Assembly (NCBI RefSeq): GCF_036711975.1 | Contig: NC_091968.1 | Location: 11,532,001 to 11,596,000 of the forward strand | DNA from: Onthophagus taurus | Taxonomy: Eukaryota > Arthropoda > Insecta > Coleoptera > Scarabaeidae | Reading direction: 5' to 3' | Length of the DNA stretch: 64,000 bases | Shown: one piece after another, positions 42,972 through 53,880 of the stretch | Numbering within the stretch: position 1 is the stretch's first letter | Layout of the letters: each line of letters begins with the position of its first letter | Notes under the pieces: generated by a model | The model's input: the letters and a program-made list of their open reading frames with translations, nothing else | Databases searched by the model: none | What the model was told of the DNA's origin: nothing | Translations under genes and position numbers: made by a program

Positions 42972-43105
42972 AAAAAATAATAAATAATCATCGTGGACTT
43001 ATTCTTTTTTATCCTATTAATACTCACCATGATGAACCTGGAGGCTACAATTGCCAATTGACAATCTCACATGTCATATGATGCCGTGATCAAAGAAATT
43101 GTATA

Positions 43106-44312
43106 CAGGGTGTATCTGAATGACGTGCCCAAACTTCAGGGGGTGATTCTTTAGGCAATTTTAAGGGTACTTTCTCATATAAACTATCAGCGATTTCGAC
43201 TCCCCTGCGGAGCTACGCCCCTTCAAAAATGGCGAAAAATTTTGGTTTATTTTATTTTTCCCGAAAACCATTAACACCAAGAAAATGAAATTTGGGAAAT
43301 ATGTTTAGCTTATAATAGGGCATGTTTGAGCCTATTTGTACTTTCAATCTTCCCTTCTAAGTTACCAAACATAACCACCCCCGTTCAATTTTTGTCTAAA
43401 TCTTTTTTATGACGATGATAAATATATTGGAAATATTTTATTTAGATAGACGAAAATATTCTAAAATTTTTTTGCCTCTCTGATGTTCTTTGAAAAGTTA
43501 ATAGGTTCTGAGAAAAAAATTAATTAAGCAAACACTAACTGTTAAGCTGTAGCGTTGTTAATCGAAAGTTGGAATGAATTTTTAAAGAAAAAATCTTAGC
43601 AGGCTTAGCAATCTTTGTCAGAAATATTTTTGACGTTTAAATGTCAGTGGTTTTCTGACTATTATATTATTGTTTTATTTAAAATTTTGAAACGTCGAGT
43701 GAACGAGCGTAAATGCGGTAGAACTTTATTCATAAATTAATTTGAAAAACAATAATAATAGTAAGAAAACCACTGACATTTAAACGTCAAAAATATTTCT
43801 GACAAAGATTGCAAAGCCTACTAAGATTTTTTCATTAAAAATTCATTCCAACTTTTGATCGACAACCCCGTTGTTGAACGGGCAGTGTTTGCTTTATTAT
43901 TTTTTTTCTCAAAAATTAGTCGGTTTTGGAAAAATTTTAGAGAGACAAAAAAGTTTTAGGATACTTTCATCTACCTATGTAATTTTTTTTAATGTATTTA
44001 TCCTCTGCATAAAAAAATTTTAGCAAAAATGTAAAGGCGGTGGTTTCGTTTAGTAGTTTAGAAGGATAGGTTGAAAGTACAAATAGGGTGAAAACGTGCC
44101 CTACTACCAGTTAAACATATTCACCAAATTTCGTTGTCCTAGCGTTTATGGTTTTTAAGAAAAAAAAATTAAACCAAAATATTCCGCCATTTTTGGAGGG
44201 GTGTAGCTCCTTGGGGGAGCCCAAGTCGCCCATGGTTTATATATCAAAGTATCCTTAAAATTGCCTAAAGAATCACCCCCTGAAGTTTGGGCATGTCATT
44301 CAGATACACCTG
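43106..44312. mobile_element. Palindromic TA-flanked element, family B copy 2
   Basis: 1207 bp, ends CAGGGTGTATCTGAATGAC and GTCATTCAGATACACCTG, flanked by TA. Same hairpin layout as copy 1. Confidence 0.85.
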
Positions 44313-44315
44313 TAT

Positions 44316-44509
44316 ATAGAAGCCGTACCGCTTATGTTCGCCCGTATACCGGTTTGAAGCCAACGCAAGAGCATTTGTTTGGAAACAAAATTGGCCTTGG
44401 TCCTAGCGACAGTGGCGTATACGATTTAGATGAAATTGGTCAAACTTTATCCAGTGGCGTATCCAAAAAGCATCCTAATCTTTTATATAAAATTACAATT
44501 AAAAATTGA
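44316..44509 (+). CDS. Unrecognised open frame, possible last exon or captured coding piece
   Basis: About 63 codons: SRTAYVRPYTGLKPTQEHLF then GNKIGLGPSDSGVYDLDEIG and a Lys-rich end, stop at 44507-44509. Composition is protein-like and unlike the repeats around it. The left side is cut by family B copy 2. I do not recognise the family. It could be the 3' exon of a host gene carried or split by insertions, or chance. Confidence 0.3.
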
Positions 44510-45200
44510 TTGTTAAACTAACTACTAATTGAAAAATTATTATCGTAACACCTTTATAAATTGTAGAATGCATTTTTTTCTATATCTTTGTTAAGTTTTA
44601 ATAAGACTTGAAAGTGTTAAACACAATAAATATAATGTAATCTTTTAAATTAGTCAGAGGATGTAGAAACAACTACTTGAAAAGTAGTACTACGTAGAAC
44701 AACTTGGTAAATATAGAAGTATGTATGTAGTATTTTGATTGATAAGTTTTATATCTAACTAAAAGTACTAGTATACTCTACATACAAATTATTTACAAAG
44801 AAAATATAAATAAATAAAAATTAAGAAAAACGAATCATTTACTGATTCGCAAATAGGTTTATTTATTTTAGAGACATGCCTTATTCTAGGGGCAATAATA
44901 TTCGGGTATGTTCGGCGATAATCGGCCGCTGGTCCGATCTGTGCACGTTCATTGTTTCAACTGGTTTCGACAAAGGTTGTTAGTAAACAAACCGCGTGTT
45001 GCGTTGGCTTCAAGTTTTAGTGTTTGTAACTGCTTCTATATATACAATTTCTTTGGCCGTGATATTCAAATGTATCGGCATTATTTGACAGGTGTAATTG
45101 CCATAGGTAATTGCATCTGAGGAATTCTCAACCAGTGGGAACGTTAATTGAATTCCAAACACTTTCCAAACAGTTATTCTGTGGTTGGAGCTTTTATATA
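44510..45200. other. Spacer between the unrecognised frame and family B copy 3
   Basis: AT-rich to 44875, then a more balanced block (44880-45190) without a supported frame. The latter, with GGTCCGATCTGTGCACG and TATATATAC near 45038, could be promoter DNA, but nothing proves it. Confidence 0.35.
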
Positions 45201-46300
45201 CAGGGTGTATCTGAATGACTGCAACAAACTTCAAGGGGTGATTCTTTAGTGAATTTTAAGGGTACTTTGAAAATGAAATTTGGGGAATATGTTTAACTCA
45301 TAATAGGGCACGTTTTGACCCTATTTGTACTTTCAACCTACTCTTCTAAACTACTAAACGTAACCACCCCCTTTGCATTTTTGCGAAAATTTTTTTTATG
45401 CAGATGATAAATACATTAGAAAAATTTTACATAGATAGATGAAAGTATTCTAAAACTTTTTTGTCTCTCTGAAATTTTTCCAAAAACGACTAATTTTTGA
45501 GAAAAAAAATAGTAAAGCAAACACTGCCCGTTAAAAAACGGAGTTGTCGACCAAAAGTTGGAATGAATTTTGAATGAAAAAATCTTAGTAGGCTTTGTAA
45601 TCTTTGTCAGAAATATTTTTGACGTTTAAATATCAGTTTTTCTTACTATTATTATTGTTTTTCAAATTAATTTTTGAATAAAGTTCTATCGCATTTACGC
45701 TCGTTCACTCGACGTTTCACAATTTTAAATAAAACAATAATGAAGTAAGAAAACCACTGATATTTAAACGTCAAAAATATTTCTGACAAAGATTGCAAAG
45801 CCTACTAAGATTTTTCATTAAAAATTCGTTCCAACTTTCGATTAACAACCCTACAGCTTAACAGTTAGTGTTTGCTTAATTATTTTTTTTCTCAGAAATT
45901 ATTAATTTTTAGAAGAACATCAGAGAGACAAAAAAGTTTTAGAATAGTTTTATCTATCTAACTGAAATTTTTCCAATGTATTTATCATCTTCAAAAAAAA
46001 AAAATCTAGGCATAAATTGAATAGGGGTGGTTACGTTTAGTAGTTTAGAAGAGTAGATTGAAAGTACAAATAGGGTCAAAACGTGCCCTATTATGAGTTA
46101 AACATATTCCCCAAATTTCATTTTCATAGCGTTTATGGTTTTTGAGAAAAAGAAATTAAACCAAAATTTTCCGCTGTTTTTGGAGGGGTGTAGCTCCTTA
46201 GGGGAGCCGAAGTCGCCCATGGTTCATATATCAAAGTACCCTTAAAATTCACTAAAGAATCACCCCTTGAAGTTTTTTGCAGTCATTCAGATACACTCTG
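45201..46300. mobile_element. Palindromic TA-flanked element, family B copy 3
   Basis: 1100 bp, ends CAGGGTGTATCTGAATGACT and AGTCATTCAGATACACTCTG, flanked by TA. It lacks ~95 bp of the left arm after GGGTACTTT compared with copy 1. Confidence 0.85.
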
Positions 46301-46302
46301 TA

Positions 46303-46447
46303 TAAACCCGATCAAACCTGTATTCTAGTGGTTCGGTTCTTAGCTGAATAATTCCAAAATATCCGCAACAGATGGCCCCACATGCGTTCAATTTTTAGTA
46401 CGAAGTTTTTGCTTAGAGAGTTGCATTTCTATGAAGCTATTTTCTAT
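46303..46447. other. Right end of the pol insertion cluster
   Basis: 145 bp of unclassified DNA between family B copy 3 and the resumption of BEL pol. TGATGGGA near 46447 resembles TGATTGGA at the left junction (40202-40209), a possible 8-bp target duplication. Confidence 0.35.
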
Positions 46448-47420
46448 GATGGGAGTAGATTATTTTTGGGAATTATTGTGCGTCGGTCAAGTTAAGCTTC
46501 CTACTGGTCCAATAATGCAAAATACGTGTTTCGGTTGGGTTATTTCAGGGCCTGTAGTTTCCGCAATCGCAAAATTGACCTCACATTGCAATTTTTCTAA
46601 ACTCTCGGTTACTTCTGACGAGAATGATAAGAGTTTCTCGTCAAAATTATGTCAACTATTAGAACGCTTTTGGGAAATCGAAGCGGTACAAACTCAAGCT
46701 CCAATGTCAAATGAAGCAATGATTTGTGAAGAACATTTCAACAAAACGGCATATCGCGCACCTGATGGCCGATTTACTGTAACAATTCCTTTTAAAGGAA
46801 GCATAGAACGATTAGGTGAGTCCCACAAAAGCGCGGAACGTAGATTATTGAGTATGGAGCGCAAATTCAAAAGACTTCCTGAGTTTGGTGAACAATATAA
46901 AAGGTTCACGCACGAATATCTCGAATTAAAGCACATGCGTAAGATAAATTGCAAAACATCAGCTGATTTGCATTATTATTTACCACATCACGGGGTTATA
47001 AACGAATCTAGCACTACTACCAGATTGCGAGTTGTTTTCGATGGTTCTTGCTCAACAATTACTGGGTATTCCCTTAATGATTTACAAATAGTTGGTCCTA
47101 CTTTACAGCCTGATTTGTTCAACGCTTTAATCAAATACCGTAAATATATTCACGTAATGGCTGCAGATGTTAGAAAAATGTATCGGACGTGTTTAATAAA
47201 TCCCGAACAGACAAAACTTCAGCGAATTCTTTGGCGTGATTCTCCTGAACTTCCAATAGACATATACGAATTATTAACTGTGACACACGGTACAGCATCA
47301 GCTAGTTATTTAGCCACGCGTTGCCTAAAACAAATAAGCTTGGAATGCTCCGATCCGGTTGTAGCAAACGTTATTGGTAACCACTTTTATGTCGACGATC
47401 TATTGACTGGAGCAAACTGA
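46448..47420 (+). pseudogene. pol: BEL/Pao reverse transcriptase
   Basis: Frame resumes at VDYFWELLCVGQVKLPTGP and shows NTCFGWVISG, the LR-V-FDGS segment, LYELL-type motif (PIDIYELLTVTHGTASASYL) and the catalytic Y-V-D-D in HFYVDDLLTGA. A TGA follows at once (47418-47420); related elements continue to RNase H and integrase. The open frame extends upstream to 46431 by chance. Confidence 0.85.
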
Positions 47421-47696
47421 ATGACATTAATCATTTTAGTCAGACTTGATCAAAATGCAACCAACAACTTACTCATTTTCAGGAACATCTATTAAAAGTA
47501 GACTGGATGGTTACACAATATCAAATCTTTTTCTTTATCAGCGCGTTTATCTGCATTAATAAGAATGGCTCGGTAACGTTTCTCGGTATTTCTTGAAAAG
47601 TAAATTCACTACTAAAATACATATAATAAATATTAATAAAGGAGATTCTTTTAAACACACTGTCATTAAAATCTAATTAAATGCTAATTAACCCGT

Positions 47697-47813
47697 CTAA
47701 ACGCATTTTAATGCCCTCATTAACGTCTTAATTACTATTCTGTACACATAAATAACCTCAAATTCTCTGTTAAAATTCAGTTTTTCCAGTTCCTGTGTAA
47801 GAGTCGGTTCTAG
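47697..47813 (-). CDS. Conserved short frame opposite the F-box-like gene (possible last exon), copy 1
   Basis: Minus strand, after an acceptor-like TTTCACTAG: EPTLTQELEKLNFNREFEVI followed by YVYRIVIKTLMRALKCV and a stop. The same frame is open in all three duplicated copies (53009-53123 plus; 54998-55111 minus). Function unknown. Confidence 0.35.
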   Translation of the reverse strand, partial: LEPTLTQELEKLNFNREFEVIYVYRIVIKTLMRALKCV

Positions 47814-47829
47814 TGAAATATTAATCAAT

Positions 47830-48042
47830 ATGTTTTTCCAAATTTTTCCGAAAACGATCAATACAACCCAAGTGCCTTTCTTTTTGGAGTTTCCCATGGA
47901 ACTAATAATAATAATTTTAGGTTTTCTTGATCCGAAATCTCTATTGCTTGCAGCCGTAACTTATAATAAGGTGATGAATGTTTGTCAAGGACACACAACT
48001 CTTCGAAGACGGCTGAGGGCTGCTCAAAAGTACGAAGAGTGA
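47830..48042 (+). pseudogene. F-box-like protein, copy 1, frameshifted
   Basis: ATG 47830. An F-box-like segment, FPMELIIIILGFLDPKSLLL, is followed by NVCQGHTTLRRRLRAAQK. A 10-bp deletion relative to copy 2 (after AAGTACGAAG) brings a TGA at 48040. The lost C-terminal part is still readable in another frame to 48233. Confidence 0.6.
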
Positions 48043-48253
48043 ATTATTTCTTAAATCCAAGAAGTGCGGTTAAAGTAAGAAGAAATGGACCTGTTGATAA
48101 TTGCATAACGAAAATTGAAGTTATTAAAAACGACTTTTTGTCTTTGGATTTAATTGGTAAGATTAGTAATAGAGGTGAAGGTAGAATTAGGACGAAAAGT
48201 AATGTTACATCTACTCGAAATTTTAGAATATAAGTTGTTAATTTTAGATGTTT

Positions 48254-48446
48254 AAAAACGTGTTAACGTATTCATTTTTGAATAAATTTTATACTTTAAT
48301 ATTGCTTGTGAAATTTAACGATTAAGATCCTAGAATAAAGTAATTTAAAAATACATATCATGTTTTTCTTATTTTGATAGGATTACTTGGAAATGTATCC
48401 TCAATAACCAATAATTTAGATGAACTTTATCCATTGAGGTCTTATA
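48254..48446. other. Spacer
   Basis: AT-rich, polyadenylation-like AATAAA near 48281. Nothing else seen. Confidence 0.35.
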
Positions 48447-49440
48447 CAGGGTGCCTCAGCGAGACCGGTCACTAGACGTTTCTGGGTTACTGGCCAAAAT
48501 AAAAATTTGAGAATTCAGACTTAAGTATTATCAATTGCGTTCTCTTCGACTAAAATATTTCCAGATTTCTAGCCCTATTCACCGCTAACTGAGTATTATG
48601 GTATGGGGTGCGATTACACATGGCGGACGTACTCGTCTGCTACGTGTACAGCAGACGATGATGGGTCAACGACACGTAGATGAGGTGCTACGGCCCGTTG
48701 TGCTTCCCTACGTTCGACGGCGCCCACGTCTGCTATACATGCACGGCAACGCCCGACCGCACATCGTGCGTATTGTACAGACCTTTGTGGAAGAGCACCG
48801 TATAGGAATGCTTTCCTGGCCAGCTCGTTCTCTGCATGTGAATCCGATCGAACATGTTTGGGGTATGATTGGTCGGAGACTTCAACGTTATCCGGCTCCT
48901 CCGGTTAACGTTGAGGAGCTATGGAGGCGAGTTGAGGCGGCATGGTTGGCCATTCCTGCATTCATGCTGCAATACAGCGACTTATCGACTCCATGCCACG
49001 TCGTGTAGCGATGGTGCGTGCCGCTCAAGGGGGATACTGTCGCTATTGATGTATCCCCTCCCAGCAGAGTTGCGCAGCTCTCCATGTGAGGGTAAGTTAC
49101 ACAACTTTAGTGTATTCTTCCGTACCAAATTTCATTGTGCTAGACACACGCGTTCAGATTATATAGGGTGTGCTCGTGAATTATTTCCAACAGTGTATTT
49201 GGATTTGTCTGTTCCCAAGGGGTATAAATAACTTTACTTTTTGCAATTTGATTCGGTCGTTCTCGAGTTATTCGAATTTTTCTAGAAAAATCTGCTCCAG
49301 CAGACATTTGTTCAGAAAATCAGAGAACGCTCCATTTTTGGGGTATCAATTTAGGGTTCAGAACATGCTTAAGCAACATGGTGGAGTATGTTTTGGTGCT
49401 GAGAACGGCTGTCTAGAACGTTTGGTCACTTTACTATTGA
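48447..49440 (+). mobile_element. Family F element copy 1 (Tc1/mariner-like), right end lost
   Basis: Starts CAGGGTGCCTCAGCGAGACC after TA. The first 150 bp match 55610-55760. Then comes a transposase remnant, and 49195-49440 again matches family F arm sequence (GAAAAATCTGCTCCAGCAGA). The matching right terminus is not recognisable. Confidence 0.6.
48598..49016 (+). pseudogene. Tc1-like transposase C-terminal part, catalytic site lost
   Basis: VWGAITHGGRTRLL, MHGNARPHIVRIVQTF and VNPIEHVWGMIGRRL are the Tc1 signatures. The aspartate of QDNARPH is Gly here and the usual SPDLNPIE reads SLHVNPIE. A frame change near 48985 leads to the family's end IDSMPRRVAMVRAAQGG. More GC-rich than the DNA around it. 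Confidence 0.8.
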
Positions 49441-49670
49441 TGTCAAAACGAATATGTTATCTGCTTTGAACATTGTATTTATTACCCTCGGTCCAAATGT
49501 ACCAGATGATTCTAACAATGTAGAATACAATTTGTGATAGCAACCGTTCTTTTGTCAGTTACTTTTTAACTCATTATTAATAAATATTTATATAATTATC
49601 CTAACTTTTGTGTTATTTAAACAGAATAAGGATAAAAAATATTTTTCTGTAGGAGTATGAAAGTTATTAG
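49441..49670. other. Spacer, nothing recognised
   Basis: AT-rich. The last 8 bases (GTTATTAG, 49663-49670) are the left target duplication of the hAT element. Confidence 0.4.
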
Positions 49671-50130
49671 TAGAGTCCGGAATTTATGCAAATTGCATAT
49701 TACTTACTGCTGATAGTACGATTAAATGCTTTCGGATCTAGACGAATTACGTGAATAGGAATTGAATGACGCCTATTAATTTTTACATATGTATTTGGCA
49801 TATTTCTAAGTTTTTCGCATATTTTTGTATATATTGCATATTTTCACATATTTTCATATACTCTACAGTATTATACGTTTTGAAAGTACAACGTCGATTC
49901 CTTATTTATTACTTCAGGTTTAATTCATATTATGGTCAACCGTCGCGACGCACTGTCGGGCGTCGCACGTTCGTCGAGGGCCCGTCGTTTTTGGCGAGTT
50001 AGGCCCGACGCGGGTCTTTATGTAGCTGGCGTCTACAATAAAAAATGATGGCCACGAAGTTAAATTTATTTGAAAACACATCATTCTACGAGTCGATCTT
50101 AAGATGTACAAACTTTTAAGTGTTTCAAAA

Positions 50131-51762
50131 ATGCCGAAGGTGAAAAATTATTTGGTGATGTCTTGGATAAAAGCAATTCCTGAACTTATTCTGCAAGAAG
50201 AAAATGTGTTTTGTAAAGCATGTGGTAAAACGGTAAGTTTATATTTGTCATATTTTTCTATGTAAATTTAAATAAAACTAATAATTACACTTTATAGAGT
50301 CTAGATTAAAATTATAATCGATTCTACCAGTTTGAATTGTAGTTACGGGTGTAAATAATGGAAACGTACTCCTATAACCACTGACCAATTAAAGAACTGA
50401 GAACGTTTCCATTATTTACACCTATAATTTAAATCACGCTTTTATTTAAGTCATCCTTAAGATTGTTGTTGTAATTTTGAATACTTTTCTTAATCTATTT
50501 TATTCCATGGGTTTTATATTAAATTAACTTTGTATGGCTAAAGTCGATTCCAAAATGTTTGTTTCTTATTCTTAAGCTTTTGTTGCAGGTTGCTTGTGAC
50601 CGCAAATCTCAGATCACGCAACATGTTGCTACCGATTTACATAAGAAAAAAACTCAGCAACTTAATCAAACTAACATGGCTCAACAATCTTTGAAGCAAG
50701 CTATTCAACAAGAAACAACCAAAAATGAGCAGCAAATATTTAAAGGATTATGCAAAGCCTTCTTGGCAGCCAACATTCCATTTCAAAAATTGCAAAATCC
50801 TGAATTAAAAAAATTTGTAGAACAGTATTCTGGGCGTATTGTACCGGATGAAAGTACTTTGCGCAAGGGTTACGTAAATGAAGAGTATGTTAAAATAATT
50901 AGGACTATCAAAGAAGTAGTTAAAAACCACTACGTATATTTAATAGTTGACGAAACTACCGATTGTTGTGGAAGATATATTGCGAACTTGCTGATAGGTA
51001 TTGCAATTTAATTCATGTGACGTGCTTAGCTCATGGTTTGAATAGAGTAGCAGAGGAAATTAGGAATCAATTTCCAGACGTAAATGCGTTAATTAGCAAT
51101 GTAAAAAAAATATTTTTGAAGTCTCCCCTCAGGATCCCATTATATAAGGAAAAATTGCCTAATGTTAATCTACCACCAGAGCCTGTCATTACACGGTGGG
51201 GTACCTGGTTAAATGCTGCAACATTTTATGCCTTACATTTTACGTCTATAAAGGAATTAATCATGGATTTTTAGGAGGAAAATAATCAAGCAATTAAAAA
51301 ATGCAAAGCACTATTAAAAAAGCGACATTAGGTTCAGAATTAGTGTTTATTCAAAGTAATTATGAGTTTGTCAGTAGGATTATTTTAAATTTAGAAACGC
51401 AAGCAATGTCACTAAATGAGTCTGTTGGATTAATCGAGGAATTTGAGACTGGTGTTAAAAAAGTAAAGTCTAGGTAAAGTAGGCCAAATTATTAATAAAA
51501 AGTTTTATGAAGTATTAGAAAAAATCACGGTTATATATTGTTATCAAAGGCGGCTAAAATAATTAATGGATATTTAAGCGATCAGATTAATATTGAGCTA
51601 AATTTAATTAGTAACTTTAAATATGCACCCATAACATCTGTAGATGTAGAGATGAGTTTCTCGAGCTACAAACAGATACTGTCTGATAGACGACGTAACT
51701 TCTTAGTTGAGAACATTGAAAAATATATAATTGTAAACTATAACATTACTGCAGGTATTTAA
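50131..51762 (+). pseudogene. hAT transposase (CGGBP1-like BED finger type), broken
   Basis: Exon 1 is 50131-50232, ending CKACGKT at a GTAAG donor; exon 2 starts 50589 (VACDRKSQITQHV), completing a C-x2-C ... H-x4-5-H finger. Then LIVDETTDCCGRYIANL (catalytic region), a deletion and frame change near 51000, HVTCLAHGLNRVAEEIR and PVITRWGTWLNAA, a stop at 51272, a degenerate stretch, and the dimerisation end FKYAPITSVDVEMSFSSYKQ to a stop at 51760. Dead, but all domains can still be ordered. Confidence 0.82.
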
Positions 51763-51903
51763 ATATTTATATATACATCGATTTTTATGTATGCTGAAGT
51801 TTGTAGTAGCCTGTTTATAAATATATTTTATTTAGTTGTATTTAGTTTGTATTATTAAAATAAAAAATTATTTTAATAAAATAGAGTTTTTAAATGTTTA
51901 TAA

Positions 51904-52252
51904 TCGAGCCGTCGAATTTGTGCAGTGGTAAATCACCGTGACAGGTACTTACAAAAAAAGGGGTAGTCGGTTCCTTCGTTATGTAACCGCCTACTCCAGC
52001 CAGGGTCTATAAGGCGCAGCTACACTATACGAGAATAAACCTTCCTTTACAGTCAGATAAGAAGTTATGAATACTGTTCACAGTGCGTCGGCGGCTTTTA
52101 TTATTTTTTTGTCCCCAGTAACGCGCTCAGTGTGCTACCCCCAGGAGGGGTGTGGTCACTTACTTTGACGAATCCGGACAGGGCGACCTTCGATGTGAGA
52201 AATTTACCTACCTATCACGGTGATTTATCACTGCACAAATTCGACGGCTCGA
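51904..52252. mobile_element. 349-bp MITE nested in the hAT element
   Basis: TCGAGCCGTCGAATTTGTGC at 51904 and its complement ending at 52252, arms ~45 bp with a few mismatches (through AAATCACCGTGACAGGTA). Confidence 0.75.
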
Positions 52253-52477
52253 CTATAGATGTTATTTTGAATTGAACCTATTAAAAAAATACCGACTTTA
52301 TATATAAATTAATATACTATTTTAACAGTAGTACAAAATGCATGCATATTTTAACATAAACTTTGCATATTTTTATATGAAATTTGCATATTTTCTTATA
52401 TTTACTCCATATATATGCGCATATTTTGCATAAATTTTGTACATAAAATTCCGGACTCTAGTTATTAGTTATTAGCG

Positions 52478-52890
52478 AAAATATATTTTCTACCCTAAAC
52501 TTCTAACCCTTGTAAGTTCTTATAATAGTACTACTACCTAACGTATAAAAAAATCAATTTTCGCAATTTTGGTTAGAGGGTAGTTAACCCCAGCCAGCCC
52601 TTAATGTCGTATAGGGTTTATTTTACTGCGTAAATCTTAATTTACAAGTAATTTATGGTTTTCATTAAAATATTGTTCAAAAGTGTAACAGTTTATCACA
52701 TTCTTAAGGAAAGGGGTTATCAATACCACGTAATTTTGCAGGGGATGGTCAGAGGCAAATAAGAAAAAATACGTCATTAAGATTTTTAAACGTACTATAA
52801 GGACACATAATATCGCCAAAATCGACAGGGTAGTTTTTAAAATATTCCAAAAAGCTAAGGGTAGTTTACCCCCTGAAGCCCTCAGATATA
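52478..52890. repeat. Dispersed repeat P, copy 2
   Basis: GCGAAAATATATTTTCTACC to AATATTCCAAAAAGCTAAGG, colinear with 20875-21150 and longer in the middle. Non-coding. Confidence 0.6.
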
Positions 52891-52984
52891 TGTGTGATAT
52901 ATCAATGGAAAGCTCTTTGAAAATGAATACCGGTTTACATTTACCACATTTCGATAGCTATTTTCGTTTTCAGCCTATAAGCGA

Positions 52985-53402
52985 ATATATATATTTTGCT
53001 TTTTCACTAGAACCGACTCTTACACAGGAACTGGAAAAACTAAATTTTAACAGAGAATTTGAGGTTATTTATGTGTACAGAATAGTAATTAAGACGTTAA
53101 TGAGGGCATTAAAATTCGTTTAGATGGGTTAATTAGCATTTAATTAGATTTTAATGTCAGTGTGTTTAAAAGAATAATCTGCTATATTAATATTTATTAT
53201 GTTTTAGTAGTGAATTTAATTTTCAAGAAATATCGAGAAACGTTACCGAGCCATTCTTATTAATGCAGATAAAGGCGCTGATAGAAAAAGATTTGACATT
53301 GTGTAACCATCCAGTCTACTTTTAATAGATGTTCCTGAAAATGAGTAAGTTGTTGGTTACATTTTGATCAAGTCTGACCAACATGATTAATGTCATACCA
53401 GT
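52985..53402 (-). repeat. Segmental duplication, copy 3 (inverted, partial)
   Basis: The complement matches 47425-47815. It includes the conserved short frame but not the F-box-like gene. Confidence 0.8.
53009..53123 (+). CDS. Conserved short frame (possible last exon), copy 3
   Basis: After an acceptor-like TTTTTCACTAG it reads EPTLTQELEKLNFNREFEVI and ends ALKFV, stop at 53121-53123. It has the same frame as in the other two copies, with only a few changed residues. Unknown function; could also be chance conservation in young duplicates. Confidence 0.35.
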
Positions 53403-53454
53403 ACACATACGCAGTATACCAGTACGCAGCCTTCTAAACGAAATACCAATTTAT

Positions 53455-53880
53455 TTTGTTAACATTAATACGCTCCAATAATATACAACCAATCAGAGTA
53501 ACGATCGTTTAAAATTTCGACCAATAACGTAATTTTTTAAGTGGATAAAAGTTACCTAGGTTTTTCAACTGATTAATGCACTCCAATAATATACAACCAA
53601 TCGGAGTAACGATCGTTTAAAATTTCGACCAATAACGAAATCAAAAGATAAAATCGCTCCAGCTAAAGCTGTCGCGATTTTATCATGCTTTTGATTTCGA
53701 GTTATTTCCATGGTAACAAAACTTTCGTGTAAAAATAAAACTATCCGATTAAAAGTCAAGCTCTTGTGTATTTACCCCCGATTAATGCACTCCAATAATA
53801 TACAACCAATCAGAGTAACGATCGTTTAAAATTTCGACCAATAACGTGAATTTCTAAGTGGATAAAAGTTACCTAGGTTT
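53455..53880. promoter_or_regulatory. Three tandem CCAAT-box repeats with a palindrome
   Basis: Copies at about 53467-53536, 53578-53638 and 53786-53852 share CTCCAATAATATACAACCAA, GTAACGATCGTTTAAAATTT and CGACCAATAACG, so each has three CCAAT-type boxes. Two copies are followed by AGTGGATAAAAGTTACCTAG. Between copies 2 and 3 lies a palindrome (GAAATCAAAAGATAAAATCG ... CGATTTTATC..TTTTGATTTC). A TATA-like ATATATATAC near 53936 and TTTACGTCA follow. This looks like promoter DNA or a TE terminal region. Confidence 0.45.

Larger units (their letters stand above)
41613..43021 (+). mobile_element. Penelope-like element, family 2, 5'-truncated plus copy
   Basis: Begins in the RT thumb region and runs through GIY-YIG, 3' UTR and hammerhead-like motif to ATCCTATTAAT at 43021, where the inverted partner also ends (40629). 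Confidence 0.82.
37161..47420 (+). mobile_element. BEL/Pao retrotransposon, broken by two large insertions
   Basis: Leader (TGGTCCTTCGAGCTGGATTT at 37161), gag, protease and RT of one BEL/Pao element are spread over 10.3 kb. A family A palindrome lies in gag and a 6.2 kb cluster in pol. LTRs, RNase H and integrase are not visible; the sequence after 47420 is unrelated. Frame breaks are present in gag and between gag and pol. Confidence 0.8.
47425..48253. repeat. Segmental duplication, copy 1 (F-box-like gene region)
   Basis: 47625-48253 matches 54928-55566 in direct orientation; 47425-47815 matches 52985-53402 inverted. It includes the F-box-like frame and, on the minus strand upstream, a conserved 38-residue frame ending ALKCV. 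Confidence 0.8.
49671..52460 (+). mobile_element. hAT transposon, full length but decayed
   Basis: 2790 bp, inverted ends TAGAGTCCGGAATTT and AAATTCCGGACTCTA, flanked by the 8-bp duplication GTTATTAG (49663-49670 and 52461-52468). It holds a spliced, broken transposase and a nested MITE near its 3' end. A small palindrome (GGTGTAAATAATGGAAACGT at about 50347, partner about 50405) lies in the intron. Confidence 0.9.
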
